Below the pieces are notes generated by a model that worked only from the letters and a program-made list of their open reading frames with translations, did no database searches and was not told the origin of the DNA. 64,000 bases of DNA from Phycisphaeraceae bacterium (GTDB lineage: Bacteria; Planctomycetota; Phycisphaerae; Phycisphaerales; Phycisphaeraceae): positions 620,001 through 684,000 of the forward strand of contig JAVKCD010000025.1 of assembly GCA_040222855.1 (NCBI GenBank), in the 5' to 3' direction. Position numbers and translations under genes: made by a program. Of this stretch, positions 1 to 8,152 are shown piece after piece (position 1 is the stretch's first letter; each line of letters begins with the position of its first letter).

Positions 1-513
1 GTGGAGGATGTGGCCAAGCTGGAGCTGCCAGATGATGTCCCGCTGGTGTATCTCACGCAGACCACGCTGAGTATGGACGATGCCAATCAGATTATTGGGG
101 CGCTGCAGAAGAAATACCCGCAGGTGAAAGCTCCGCCGAGCGAGGACATCTGCTACGCGACAACGAATCGTCAACACGCGGTTCGGCATCTGGCGGAGGA
201 CGCTGATCTGGTGCTGGTGGTGGGTTCCAACAACAGCTCAAACTCGGTGAGGCTGACGGAGATCAGCGAGAACTCCGGGACGCCCGCGTTTCTGATGGAT
301 GACGTGAGTGAGCTGCAAGACACATGGTTCGAGGGTGTGGAGACGGTGCTGGTAACCGCGGGCGCCTCTGCCCCCGAGGACTTGGTGCAGGAGATCGTTC
401 ATCGTCTGCAGACGACCTATGGCGGGACGATCGAGGAGTTCAGCGTGGTCGAGGAAGAGATGCACTTCAATCTGCCGATCACCTTGCGTGTGATGCAGAA
501 GCAGCACGCTTAA
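1..513 (+). CDS. ispH: 4-hydroxy-3-methylbut-2-enyl diphosphate reductase, C-terminal part (IspH)
   Basis: This is the last step of the MEP isoprenoid pathway, a cytosolic 4Fe-4S enzyme that converts HMBPP to IPP and DMAPP. Only the C-terminal 170 residues lie in the window; the GTG at base 1 is in frame but is the cut edge, not a start. Visible family motifs are TQTTLS (about residues 19-24), the third cluster-ligand cysteine in EDICYATTNRQ (C51), the substrate-binding SNNSSNSVRL and TAGASAPE near the end. The first two cluster cysteines would lie upstream of the window. It ends in TAA and is followed by a terminator that serves the convergent gene on the other strand. Confidence 0.95.
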   Translation: MEDVAKLELPDDVPLVYLTQTTLSMDDANQIIGALQKKYPQVKAPPSEDICYATTNRQHAVRHLAEDADLVLVVGSNNSSNSVRLTEISENSGTPAFLMDDVSELQDTWFEGVETVLVTAGASAPEDLVQEIVHRLQTTYGGTIEEFSVVEEEMHFNLPITLRVMQKQHA

Positions 514-592
514 GACATCTGGGTTGAGGTCTCCAGCAGGCGTCGCCATTGTCGCTTGCAATCACGATTCGCTCTACCACCGAACTGACTAC

Positions 593-622
593 AAAAAAGA
601 CCCCGGCCGCGTGGCCGGGGTC
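593..622 (-). terminator. Rho-independent terminator for the minus-strand PEP-CTERM gene
   Basis: A 10-bp perfect GC-rich stem (GACCCCGGCC paired with GGCCGGGGTC, 599-622, four-base loop) is followed on the minus strand by six T's (598-593). It lies about 30 bases past the stop codon of the gene at 654-2015. There is no T-run on the plus side, so it is not clearly bidirectional. Confidence 0.85.
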
Positions 623-653
623 TTGCAGTCATATGAATCAGCGGTCGTTCGTC

Positions 654-2015
654 TTAGCGACGACGGACCAGAGCGAGACCAGCGAGGCCGATGAGGGCCG
701 CCGAGGTGGGCTCGGGAGCAGCGACGCCGGTGCCGAAGCTACTGGCTAGCAGCGACAGGTCGATGAGGTCAACGACGGTGTCGGTGTTAAAGTTGCCGCC
801 AGCCCAGCCAGCGGTCAGGCCGAAGTTGGAGGCGAGGGCCGAGAGGTCGATGAGGTCGACAGCGAAGTCGAGGTTGGCGTCGCCCTCAACCGTACCCAGC
901 ACGGTGGCGATCATCTCGGCGAGGTCATCGGCATCAACGGTTGTTGAGCCATCGAGATCGAACAGGAGGTCAGTCGACCCGTTGCGGATGGCTTCGGTCA
1001 GCAGATCGATGTCATCGGCATCAACCAACGTGTCGGCGTTGAAGTCGCCGGTGATCCCAACAGCGGCTTCCATGACTTGGATGAGGATGTTGTCCCAGTA
1101 AACTGGGTTGCCCCCCGAGGTGATGAACGAAGGGCCGCCGATACGGACCGAGCCGATACCGTTGGCCGTGGGAGCGTTGCCGGTTTCGACGACTTCGGCG
1201 TCAACAATCCCATCGGCAAGATAATCGAGGGTAAACGTCTGCGAAGTTTCGCCGACCGTAAGGGTAAAACGATGCCATACGCCGGGCTCACCATCGGGGA
1301 TGAAGTTGGTGGCCGAAGCGTTGGGGATCGATGAGTCATCAGAATCGATGAACGAGCCGGGATTCTCGGGGTCTTCGATCTGGATAAAGATGGGGTCATC
1401 GTTTTCGTCGAGGTTCTGGGTCGTCAGGTCGAATGCCTGCCAGTTCGGGCCAGAACTACCGTGACCGGTATCAGCCCAGAGAATCTGGCGGTAACCGATC
1501 GCGGGGAATGCCTCGGTCAGATCACCGGAGTTGTCGAAACTGTTGTAGAAGCCCATCTCGACGATGTTGTCAGCGCCACCGCCCTGACGAAGACCGAGTG
1601 TGCGGCGGGTGTTGCCGTGGGTGCCGTCATCGAAGATATCGAAGGAGATGAACAGGGGATTGGCGTCCGTGGGGACATAGTTGTGGTAAGCGGGATCAAG
1701 GCCGGCGATGTCAGCAAAGGTCACGCTGCTGCCACTGCCACCGGCGGTCGTGGCTCCGAAGCCAACCGACGCCGCGCCGCCCGGGGTATTGTTGACGGTC
1801 TGGCCGCCTACCGGGAAGTTGAAGCTGTTCACGTCAGCCGAAAGGAACTGGAAGAAATCTCCATCACCCCACACGGCATCAACGGCAGCCTGGGGATCGA
1901 CTTCGCCGAGATAGCTTTCGAAGTCCTCATCCATGATGGTCACGAGAGGGGTGAGGGCGAACGCCGGGGTGGCGAACGCGGCCAGAGCTGCTGCACCAAG
2001 CATTTTCTTCATCAT
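654..2015 (-). CDS. Exported protein with dockerin-type calcium loops and a PEP-CTERM sorting tail
   Basis: A 453-residue exported protein of unknown substrate. The start at 2015 is fixed by a perfect AGGAGG (2025-2030) nine bases upstream and by the signal peptide that follows (MMKKMLGAAALAAFATPAFA); reading further upstream adds 55 implausible residues. The middle (about 25-330) is Gly/Asp/Ser-rich and looks like a lectin- or laminin-G-like beta-sandwich, which is inference. Residues about 335-425 carry four dockerin/EF-hand-like loops (DFNADTLVDADD, DLDGSTTVDADD, DANLDFAVDLID, NFNTDTVVDLID). The C-terminus is PEPTSAALIGLAGLALVRRR, a PEP-CTERM signal that an exosortase would cut. No exosortase gene is in the window. 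It has its own terminator at 593-622. Confidence 0.85.
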   Translation of the reverse strand: MMKKMLGAAALAAFATPAFALTPLVTIMDEDFESYLGEVDPQAAVDAVWGDGDFFQFLSADVNSFNFPVGGQTVNNTPGGAASVGFGATTAGGSGSSVTFADIAGLDPAYHNYVPTDANPLFISFDIFDDGTHGNTRRTLGLRQGGGADNIVEMGFYNSFDNSGDLTEAFPAIGYRQILWADTGHGSSGPNWQAFDLTTQNLDENDDPIFIQIEDPENPGSFIDSDDSSIPNASATNFIPDGEPGVWHRFTLTVGETSQTFTLDYLADGIVDAEVVETGNAPTANGIGSVRIGGPSFITSGGNPVYWDNILIQVMEAAVGITGDFNADTLVDADDIDLLTEAIRNGSTDLLFDLDGSTTVDADDLAEMIATVLGTVEGDANLDFAVDLIDLSALASNFGLTAGWAGGNFNTDTVVDLIDLSLLASSFGTGVAAPEPTSAALIGLAGLALVRRR

Positions 2016-2259
2016 GATTCTTAACCTCCTAAGGGATTGGTCTTTACAGAGAGCGATGGATCGAAGTTGAGTCCATCTCTCGACACTTGAGTATGGCCCA
2101 TGAACGCTCGGGGGCCAGTAAACGCGGGTAAATGATCCACAGATAAGTATAAGACTAACCGCCTCACTTCTATAAGACAAGTGAATAACTGGCTTCTGGC
2201 AGATTTAACCGGCCCCAGCCCTAGAATGATAAGATGAGAAAAATAGCGGGCTCTGGCGG
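2016..2259 (-). promoter_or_regulatory. AT-richer upstream region of the PEP-CTERM gene with a candidate -10
   Basis: This 244-base gap holds the promoter of the minus-strand gene at 654-2015. The best hexamer is TATACT on the minus strand (2151-2146), about 130 bases before the start; no convincing -35 sits 16-18 bases upstream of it. Two near-matches to DnaA boxes occur at about 2133-2141 and 2164-2173, each with one mismatch; I do not regard them as an origin. Confidence 0.3.
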
Positions 2260-3795
2260 TCAGGCAGAGTGGCGAAGCGGCTGATCGGGGGCCGTCACAA
2301 TGCGGTCGCGGCCGGCTTCCTTGGCCTCGTAGAGCGCCGCGTCGGCTCTGGAGATGAACTGCTCGGGACTGGAGGGCTTGGAAGCACCGGTTTTGAGCAC
2401 CGCGACCCCCCCGCTGACGGTGACCTTGATCGAGTCGCCTTCCGGGAGTTGGAACGGCTCCTTGACCAGACAGACCCGCAATCGCTCAGCGATCTGCAGG
2501 GCGGACTCCTGTTCCGTGTCGGGCAGGACGAGCAGGAACTCCTCGCCACCAAACCGGCCGAGGCAAGCCCCCTGCCGCAACTGCCCGCTGAAGCGTTCGG
2601 TGGCCACCCGCAGCACATGGTCGCCAGCGTTGTGGCCGTGGCGGTCGTTGATGGCCTTGAAGCGATCGAGATCGAAGAGAACGATCGACAACGGACGAGA
2701 CAAGGCGATCGCGCGTTCGTAGAGACGAAGCAGTTCTCGATCGAGTGCTCTGCGATTGAGCAGCCCGGTGAGACCATCCACATCGGCTTGCTTGCGCAGG
2801 CTGGCGTTGGCGTCGTCGAGCTTGGTGAGCCGCTGATGCTGATCCAGGGCGATCTCCTGCAGGAGCCGGTTGGCCTGCTGAAGCAACTCCATAGGATCAG
2901 CCATGCGGGTGGTATCAAACTGGAAGCTGCGCAGGAGCGAGTTCGCGGTTTCTCGCGTGTGATCAAGTACTGAGATGACCAAATCTTCACGAACGCTGAG
3001 TCCGGTCGCGGACTCGAGGAGTTTTCCGGCTATGGCATGGTCGGGAGTTTGTTCTTGATCGAGTGCAAGGGCGTCGGCAGCAAGACCGCCAAGCGCCGAA
3101 AGTTTGGCGAGGTGAGATGCGTGTCGCTTCTCCGGCTCGGCGTGCCAGCGGATGGCGTCAACGATCTCAGGGGGGAATCCCCAGGATCGAGCCAGCGCAG
3201 CACCGACGCGGGCATGGTCCGCTCCGTAGAGTTTGCACTCCGCAGTGGCCAGGTCCACGTGACTCTTGGTAGAACGAAGCAGGTCGTTGTAGGGGTCCCG
3301 CAGCTCGGCCAAGATCGCAAGGACGCCAAGGTCCTGGAGAAGCGAAGGCACGAAGATGTCATCGACGGCCTGCTGATCTTCGGTGGCTTTGGCGAACTCC
3401 AGGGCCGCAACGGCGGCGATCACGCTCCGTCGCCAGACGCACTCCAGGGCGGGCATCGTGTCAGCGGACTCACGAAGCATGGGTAAGAGCGAGAAACCGA
3501 GAGCGAGTGAACGTACTGCCTTGATCCCGAGCATGGCGACGGCGTGATCGACACTGGTGACCTGCTGACGGAGCCCGTAGCGAGCGCTGTTGACGACCTC
3601 CAGCAAGCGTGCTGTCAGAGCCGGGTCGACACGGATGACCTCACCGAGGTCAGCGGCGTTGGTATTGGCGCTCCGACAGAGCTTGAGCAGACGTATCGCC
3701 GCTGCGGGTAGCGTCGGGACCCGAGAAGACCCGACGATGCGATCAACCAGCTTCAAGGGGTCGTGAGAGGTGTTGAGGGTCATGCCGCGTACCAT
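2260..3795 (-). CDS. HDOD-GGDEF signalling protein (putative diguanylate cyclase)
   Basis: About 511 residues. An HDOD domain (roughly residues 15-215, containing VDHAVAMLGIKAVRSLALG) is joined through a short coiled segment to a GGDEF domain (about 340-500). Visible GGDEF features are DGLTGLLNRRAL, FDLDRFKAINDRHGHNAGD and the active signature GGEEF, so c-di-GMP synthesis from two GTP is expected. The inhibitory RxxD site five residues before GGEEF reads RQGA, so the product-feedback site looks lost. The ATG at 3795 has GAGG nine bases upstream; an ATG at 3810 and a TTG at 3813 are alternative starts. It is divergent from the DUF2868 gene with 72 bases between them. HDOD domains are usually sensory or regulatory; the input here is unknown. 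Confidence 0.88.
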   Translation of the reverse strand: MVRGMTLNTSHDPLKLVDRIVGSSRVPTLPAAAIRLLKLCRSANTNAADLGEVIRVDPALTARLLEVVNSARYGLRQQVTSVDHAVAMLGIKAVRSLALGFSLLPMLRESADTMPALECVWRRSVIAAVAALEFAKATEDQQAVDDIFVPSLLQDLGVLAILAELRDPYNDLLRSTKSHVDLATAECKLYGADHARVGAALARSWGFPPEIVDAIRWHAEPEKRHASHLAKLSALGGLAADALALDQEQTPDHAIAGKLLESATGLSVREDLVISVLDHTRETANSLLRSFQFDTTRMADPMELLQQANRLLQEIALDQHQRLTKLDDANASLRKQADVDGLTGLLNRRALDRELLRLYERAIALSRPLSIVLFDLDRFKAINDRHGHNAGDHVLRVATERFSGQLRQGACLGRFGGEEFLLVLPDTEQESALQIAERLRVCLVKEPFQLPEGDSIKVTVSGGVAVLKTGASKPSSPEQFISRADAALYEAKEAGRDRIVTAPDQPLRHSA

Positions 3796-3867
3796 GAGAG
3801 TTGACCTCATCAAGATCGGGCGACCGATACGATGGCTTCATAGAAGAGATCGACAAAGGATGACGGA

Positions 3868-5289
3868 TTGCTCGGACCCCTGATCCAGATTAGCCAGTCG
3901 CTGCACAAAAGAGCGGACCAGCCTCGCTCGGCTGGAACCGATAAGCCTGACCACGTGCTTATCGGTCATGCGCTGGGAGGAGACGCCCGCGCCGCCGAAC
4001 GATGTCTGTTGGCCTGGAGTCGTGCGCAAGGCGCCGACTCAACTCACGCCAGCGGGTTTCTCTGGTTGATCCAGATGGGCATCTTGCTGGTTGGTGCTTT
4101 CCTGGGTGGCGGCTTGGCTGGAGCTCTGCTGGCTTATAGCGGCGAGCGCCCTGTGAATGTGCTCCCGCTGCTGGTTGTATTCGTACTGCTTCCCCTCGTA
4201 TTAAGCCTGCTTTTCATCGTGGGCATAGTGACCCAGCGCTGGTGGCCACGGCTGCCGGTGCTTGGCGATCTCTCCACCGTGTGGTCAACCACGCGAATGA
4301 TGGTGGCTCGACGCTGGCTGGAACGATCGCTGAAGGTTGAACTCTCAGGACCCGGTATCGATCGCGTTTGGAGCCCAATCGCCGGCTGGTTGGGCGCACG
4401 ATGGAGTCTGGGTCTCGGTCTCGGCTTTCAGTCGGGAGGGTTGGTGGTGCTTATTGGGGCGGTCACACTAAGCGACCTTGCTTTTGGGTGGGCGACGACG
4501 CTGGAGGTCTCCAACGAGCGAGTTGCCCAGTGGGTACAAGCCTCCGCAGAGCCCTGGGTCTGGGCTTGGCCGCCAGCCACGGTTGACTATGAACTGATTG
4601 AGCGTTCCAGGGTCTACCGGCTCCCTGGGGATACAACGGGAGTCGAATCCGGCACACGTGAGGAGGGCGTCATCCTCGGCGGATGGTGGCGCTACCTGCT
4701 CATGGCCATGCTGGTCTATGGGCTGATCCCGAGACTTTTGACCTATGGCTACGCCGGCTGGCGGGTGAGGCACGAAGCACGCTCAGCGGTGCTAAGTCTC
4801 GATGGTGCCCGCGATGTACTGCTGGGGATGCTCGAATCGCCACTTCCGCTTGGCGATGGTCGCTCTGAGGGTGCCGTTGAGGCTCAAGGCTTGGCACGAC
4901 TCGATCGCCAACCGGCAGCCGTTCTGTGGAGCGAGCCCGGTGACTGCTCGCAGAGCTGGAAATCCTGGGTCGATGATGGGTGGTCAGGGCCTTCGGGTTC
5001 GCTGAATGATCTCACGATCCTGACGCAACTCACCGGCAGTGACCACGGCGATGTGCTGGTCATCGTGCCAGGTTGGGAACCGCCGATGGGCGATCGTCTG
5101 GATGACCTCTCGGCGTTGCGGCAGCGACTGGGTAACCGCAATCAACGGATCGTCGTCGTGCTCGCATCACCCGACTCCAGGGCACTGGCGGAGGAAGAGA
5201 TCAGTGACTGGCGGCGATGCCTCCTTGAACGAGGTGATCACGCGATGGCGTTGTCGATCGCTCCCGTCGAGGAGCCTCGCGATGCATGA
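3868..5289 (+). CDS. DUF2868-family multi-pass membrane protein
   Basis: A 473-residue membrane protein of unknown function. It starts at TTG 3868, with AAAGGA (3855-3860) seven bases upstream. Hydrophobic segments lie at about residues 62-90, 98-122, 181-207 and 272-295, with a soluble C-terminal part rich in WxxW and Asp/Glu. The arrangement and the overlapping downstream GTPase gene match the DUF2868/DUF3482 pair known from proteobacteria. The 3' end overlaps the next gene by 8 bases, so translation is probably coupled. Family assignment is from recalled sequence character, not a search. Confidence 0.7.
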   Translation: MLGPLIQISQSLHKRADQPRSAGTDKPDHVLIGHALGGDARAAERCLLAWSRAQGADSTHASGFLWLIQMGILLVGAFLGGGLAGALLAYSGERPVNVLPLLVVFVLLPLVLSLLFIVGIVTQRWWPRLPVLGDLSTVWSTTRMMVARRWLERSLKVELSGPGIDRVWSPIAGWLGARWSLGLGLGFQSGGLVVLIGAVTLSDLAFGWATTLEVSNERVAQWVQASAEPWVWAWPPATVDYELIERSRVYRLPGDTTGVESGTREEGVILGGWWRYLLMAMLVYGLIPRLLTYGYAGWRVRHEARSAVLSLDGARDVLLGMLESPLPLGDGRSEGAVEAQGLARLDRQPAAVLWSEPGDCSQSWKSWVDDGWSGPSGSLNDLTILTQLTGSDHGDVLVIVPGWEPPMGDRLDDLSALRQRLGNRNQRIVVVLASPDSRALAEEEISDWRRCLLERGDHAMALSIAPVEEPRDA

Positions 5290-6712
5290 GGTGCCGACCT
5301 TTGTCGTGGTGGGACATCCCAACAAGGGCAAATCGAGTGTGGTGGCGGCATTGACCCAGGACGACTCCGTGCGCATTGCCCCGAGGTCGGGGACGACGAC
5401 CCAGAGCGAAGCATTCGATGTGACGATCGATGATCGCGTCATCTACCGGCTCGTGGATACGCCCGGTTTCCAACGCCCAAGACGCGCCCTGAGCTGGATG
5501 CGTGAACACGCATCGACCGCAGCGGATCGCCCGGATGCTGTGCGTGCGTTTCTCACACAGCACGCTGGCACAGGCGTGATGGATGAAGAATGCGCACTGC
5601 TTCAACCCCTCATAGACGGCGGGCTGGCGGTCTATGTTGTCGATGGCTCCGTGCCCTACGGGCCGGAGTACGAAGACGAAATGGAAATTCTCCGATGGAC
5701 CGGACGCCCCGGACTGGGCCTCGTCAACCCGATACGAAGCAGCGAGCACCTCGACTCGTGGATCACGGCTCTTCGTCAGTTTCTCGGCGTGGTGTGTGTC
5801 TTCAATCCCGTCGAAGCCGACTACCGGGTACGCATCGATGTGCTCAATCAGTTCGGCACCATCGCCTCCGCTCACGATGGCCCCGCCATCACCGACAGCT
5901 TATCACTGCTCGAAGCGGATCGAGAGCGAGCGCACCAGCGGGCGGCACGGACCCTTGCCGAGTGGGTCGCCAGGGCTTTGACCGAACGCGTCGAGCAGCT
6001 GCTTGGCAAAGACGCCATCGTGACGGCGTGCGAGCCCGAGTTGCGCGATCAGTACCAAGAACAGCTACGCGAGGCTGAGAAGCGTTGTCGAAGTGAGGTG
6101 GAGCGGGTCTATCGACACCGGCGACTTGAACGGACCGAAGAGGCGCTCGCTTTTAACGAAGGTGACCTGTTTGCCGCCGATCGGTGGTACCTCTGGGGCC
6201 TGGATCGTCGGCAGATGCTGACGACACTCGGGGCTTCGGGTGTGACGGCCGGAGCGGCGGGTGGTGTCGTCGTGGATGTCGGACTGGGCGGCAGTTCGCT
6301 TGCAGCGGGGGCCGTCATCGGCTCGATGATCGGCGGGGCGTCGGGGCTCTGGGCGGGCCTGCGGTACAGCGACCGACTGGCCGATGTCCGACTCGGGCCG
6401 GTCAAACTAGCTGGCCGCCGGGCGATCTACGGCCCATCGACCAACCCGAATCTGCCCTTTGTTGTGCTCGGACGCGCATTGGCCCATCACCGAGTTGTGG
6501 CCCGCTGGTCCCATGCTCGCCGAGAGGTCATGGCCATCGAGCCCGAATCGGCCGAGGCCATTTGGCACGAGCCCGCGTTCGACGCCGTCCGGCGTGACCT
6601 CGAAATCGCCTTTAGAAAGATTCGCTCGACCAGAGGGGATGATGCCGCCATTCAACGGCTCTCAGGTCTTCTGAAGCCACTTTTATCCCTGACAGACTCC
6701 TATCAGGACTAG
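5282..6712 (+). CDS. DUF3482-family GTPase, membrane-associated
   Basis: A 476-residue GTP-binding protein. The ATG at 5282 lies inside the end of the previous gene, with GAGGAG just upstream. The P-loop is GHPNKGKS (residues 11-18), the switch II/G3 motif is DTPG (59-62), and a Thr-rich switch I (SGTTTQSE) lies between them. A canonical NKxD is not clear; LVNPIRSSEH sits where G4 would be expected. A glycine-rich hydrophobic stretch (about 315-355) could insert into or associate with membrane, typical of DUF3482. It is probably the nucleotide-controlled partner of the upstream DUF2868 membrane protein; the cellular process is not known. Confidence 0.75.
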   Translation: MHEVPTFVVVGHPNKGKSSVVAALTQDDSVRIAPRSGTTTQSEAFDVTIDDRVIYRLVDTPGFQRPRRALSWMREHASTAADRPDAVRAFLTQHAGTGVMDEECALLQPLIDGGLAVYVVDGSVPYGPEYEDEMEILRWTGRPGLGLVNPIRSSEHLDSWITALRQFLGVVCVFNPVEADYRVRIDVLNQFGTIASAHDGPAITDSLSLLEADRERAHQRAARTLAEWVARALTERVEQLLGKDAIVTACEPELRDQYQEQLREAEKRCRSEVERVYRHRRLERTEEALAFNEGDLFAADRWYLWGLDRRQMLTTLGASGVTAGAAGGVVVDVGLGGSSLAAGAVIGSMIGGASGLWAGLRYSDRLADVRLGPVKLAGRRAIYGPSTNPNLPFVVLGRALAHHRVVARWSHARREVMAIEPESAEAIWHEPAFDAVRRDLEIAFRKIRSTRGDDAAIQRLSGLLKPLLSLTDSYQD

Positions 6713-6871
6713 CCTCAAAATGAGACGACCCCTGCCAGCCGTCAAGCTTTTCTTCGACAACCCGACCGACACGACCGATAATGGTAGAAGCTACGCCTGA
6801 AGTGGCCTGAGGACAGGCTGCTGCGTGGCAGGGCTCAGCCCGCTTCGTTTTGGCCGACAGGAGCCCCCCGG

Positions 6872-7969
6872 ATGGCATCCATAACCATGAAGCTCTCGGA
6901 GCGACTCTGGCGTTTGTTTGACTGGCGACGACCGCGACCCGTGAGCAGTGAGGAACATGCCGCTTCAAGCGGCACGCTGCCCCTGACCCCTGCGCGGGGT
7001 TCCAGAGAGACTACTACCAGCCGTCTCGAACAAGGCTATGAGCAGATCGTCGAGGTGATGGACGCCGTCAAGACCCACACCCGCGATCAGGCCGAGCGAT
7101 CCGAGCGACTTCTTGAAGCGGTCTCCGATCTCCCCGAAGCGGTGGTTCATCTCCAGCAGGTGTCCGAAACCCAGCGGAAGATGGCTGCACTGATGCAGAA
7201 GCAGATCGCCTCGGCAGCCGAGGAGCGGACCGTGATGAACGCCGCCCTCGAACGGCTCGCCATCGCTTACGAGAGCGAGCGAGAGAGCCTGCGGGTCATT
7301 GCTGACTCACTCATGGACCGAAAAAAATCCGACGGCGTGCTCGCCGATCGTCTCGGAACCCTGGGCTCAACCCTCGGCCGCCTCGATGAGACCAGTCAGG
7401 CCAGCACGCTGATGCTCAGAACCCTGGCCGAGCGCACCAAGCGATCAGATACTCAAGTCCGCGATCTCTATGACAAGGGCCGTCGGCAGACGATGGTTCT
7501 GGCTGGAGTGAGTCTGGCAGTCGCCCTCGTCGCGGTCATTGTTGCTGGTGTTGCGGTGATCGCCGCCGGTGCATCCTGGGGGTCCGCGTATGGTGCGGAT
7601 CCAGCACCCACGATCGTGGTCCCGATCGAGCCAACCACCCAATCCTTGGTGCCTTTGCCAGCACCGCCAGCAGTAACCGCGAAGGCCGCCCTCCCGGCAA
7701 TCGCTGACGTGCCTCCGACTGTTGAAGCCGGTGCCCCAGCACCAGCGATTGAAGCGCCGCAGGCAGCTACGTCAAGCCCGCCTGCCGCGACGCAGCCCGC
7801 TGTGGAATCACTCCCGTCAGAAACACCGGTGATCGAAGCGACAACGCCTGTTCAAGAGATTGTCGATGAAGCGGCGGCGCTGATTGAGCCGGCAACCGAT
7901 GACCTTGAAACAAAGCCCGAGACCGCGATCGTGAGCCCCGCGGACCCCGGAGTCGTGACCGGCGATTGA
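6872..7969 (+). CDS. Coiled-coil single-span membrane protein with Pro/Ala-rich tail
   Basis: 365 residues, not assigned to a family. The ATG has AGGAG about nine bases upstream. Residues about 45-200 are a long amphipathic, Glu/Arg/Gln-rich coiled coil. A strongly hydrophobic segment follows (about 209-233, MVLAGVSLAVALVAVIVAGV). The last 130 residues are Pro/Ala/Thr/Glu-rich and would be outside the cytoplasm if the coiled coil is inside. It lies 159 bases after the GTPase gene, so it may be separately transcribed. The shape recalls cell-envelope or trafficking scaffolds, but I infer no specific function. Confidence 0.7.
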   Translation: MASITMKLSERLWRLFDWRRPRPVSSEEHAASSGTLPLTPARGSRETTTSRLEQGYEQIVEVMDAVKTHTRDQAERSERLLEAVSDLPEAVVHLQQVSETQRKMAALMQKQIASAAEERTVMNAALERLAIAYESERESLRVIADSLMDRKKSDGVLADRLGTLGSTLGRLDETSQASTLMLRTLAERTKRSDTQVRDLYDKGRRQTMVLAGVSLAVALVAVIVAGVAVIAAGASWGSAYGADPAPTIVVPIEPTTQSLVPLPAPPAVTAKAALPAIADVPPTVEAGAPAPAIEAPQAATSSPPAATQPAVESLPSETPVIEATTPVQEIVDEAAALIEPATDDLETKPETAIVSPADPGVVTGD

Positions 7970-8001
7970 GCGAGTATTTGTGTTGAAGCAGTGCAAGATG
8001 T

Positions 8002-8030
8002 CAGCACGGCGTTCGTTTGACGCCGTGCTG
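8002..8030. repeat. Perfect inverted repeat (10-bp stem) between the coiled-coil and giant surface genes
   Basis: CAGCACGGCG (8002-8011) and CGCCGTGCTG (8021-8030) flank a nine-base loop. It lies 33 bases after the stop of the coiled-coil gene. There is no T-run on either side, so it could be a terminator of a type without U-tract or a stabilising 3' hairpin. Confidence 0.5.
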
Positions 8031-8152
8031 TGCTGCGCAGACCGCATCCACAACACTCACCAGTACACGACCGAGAAGCCTTTGGACATCGTGCCGTTCC
8101 ATCGAACCCTCCCGATCAGCCCGATCGTTACCCCCTGAGAACAGGTCCAGAT

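Noticed and set aside
2016-2259. Replication origin with DnaA boxes
   Set aside because: Only two near-matches with one mismatch each, no dnaA nearby, and the skew does not switch here.
4630-4660. tRNA-like TTCGAATCC arm
   Set aside because: A partial match inside a coding region, with no acceptor stem or anticodon arm around it.
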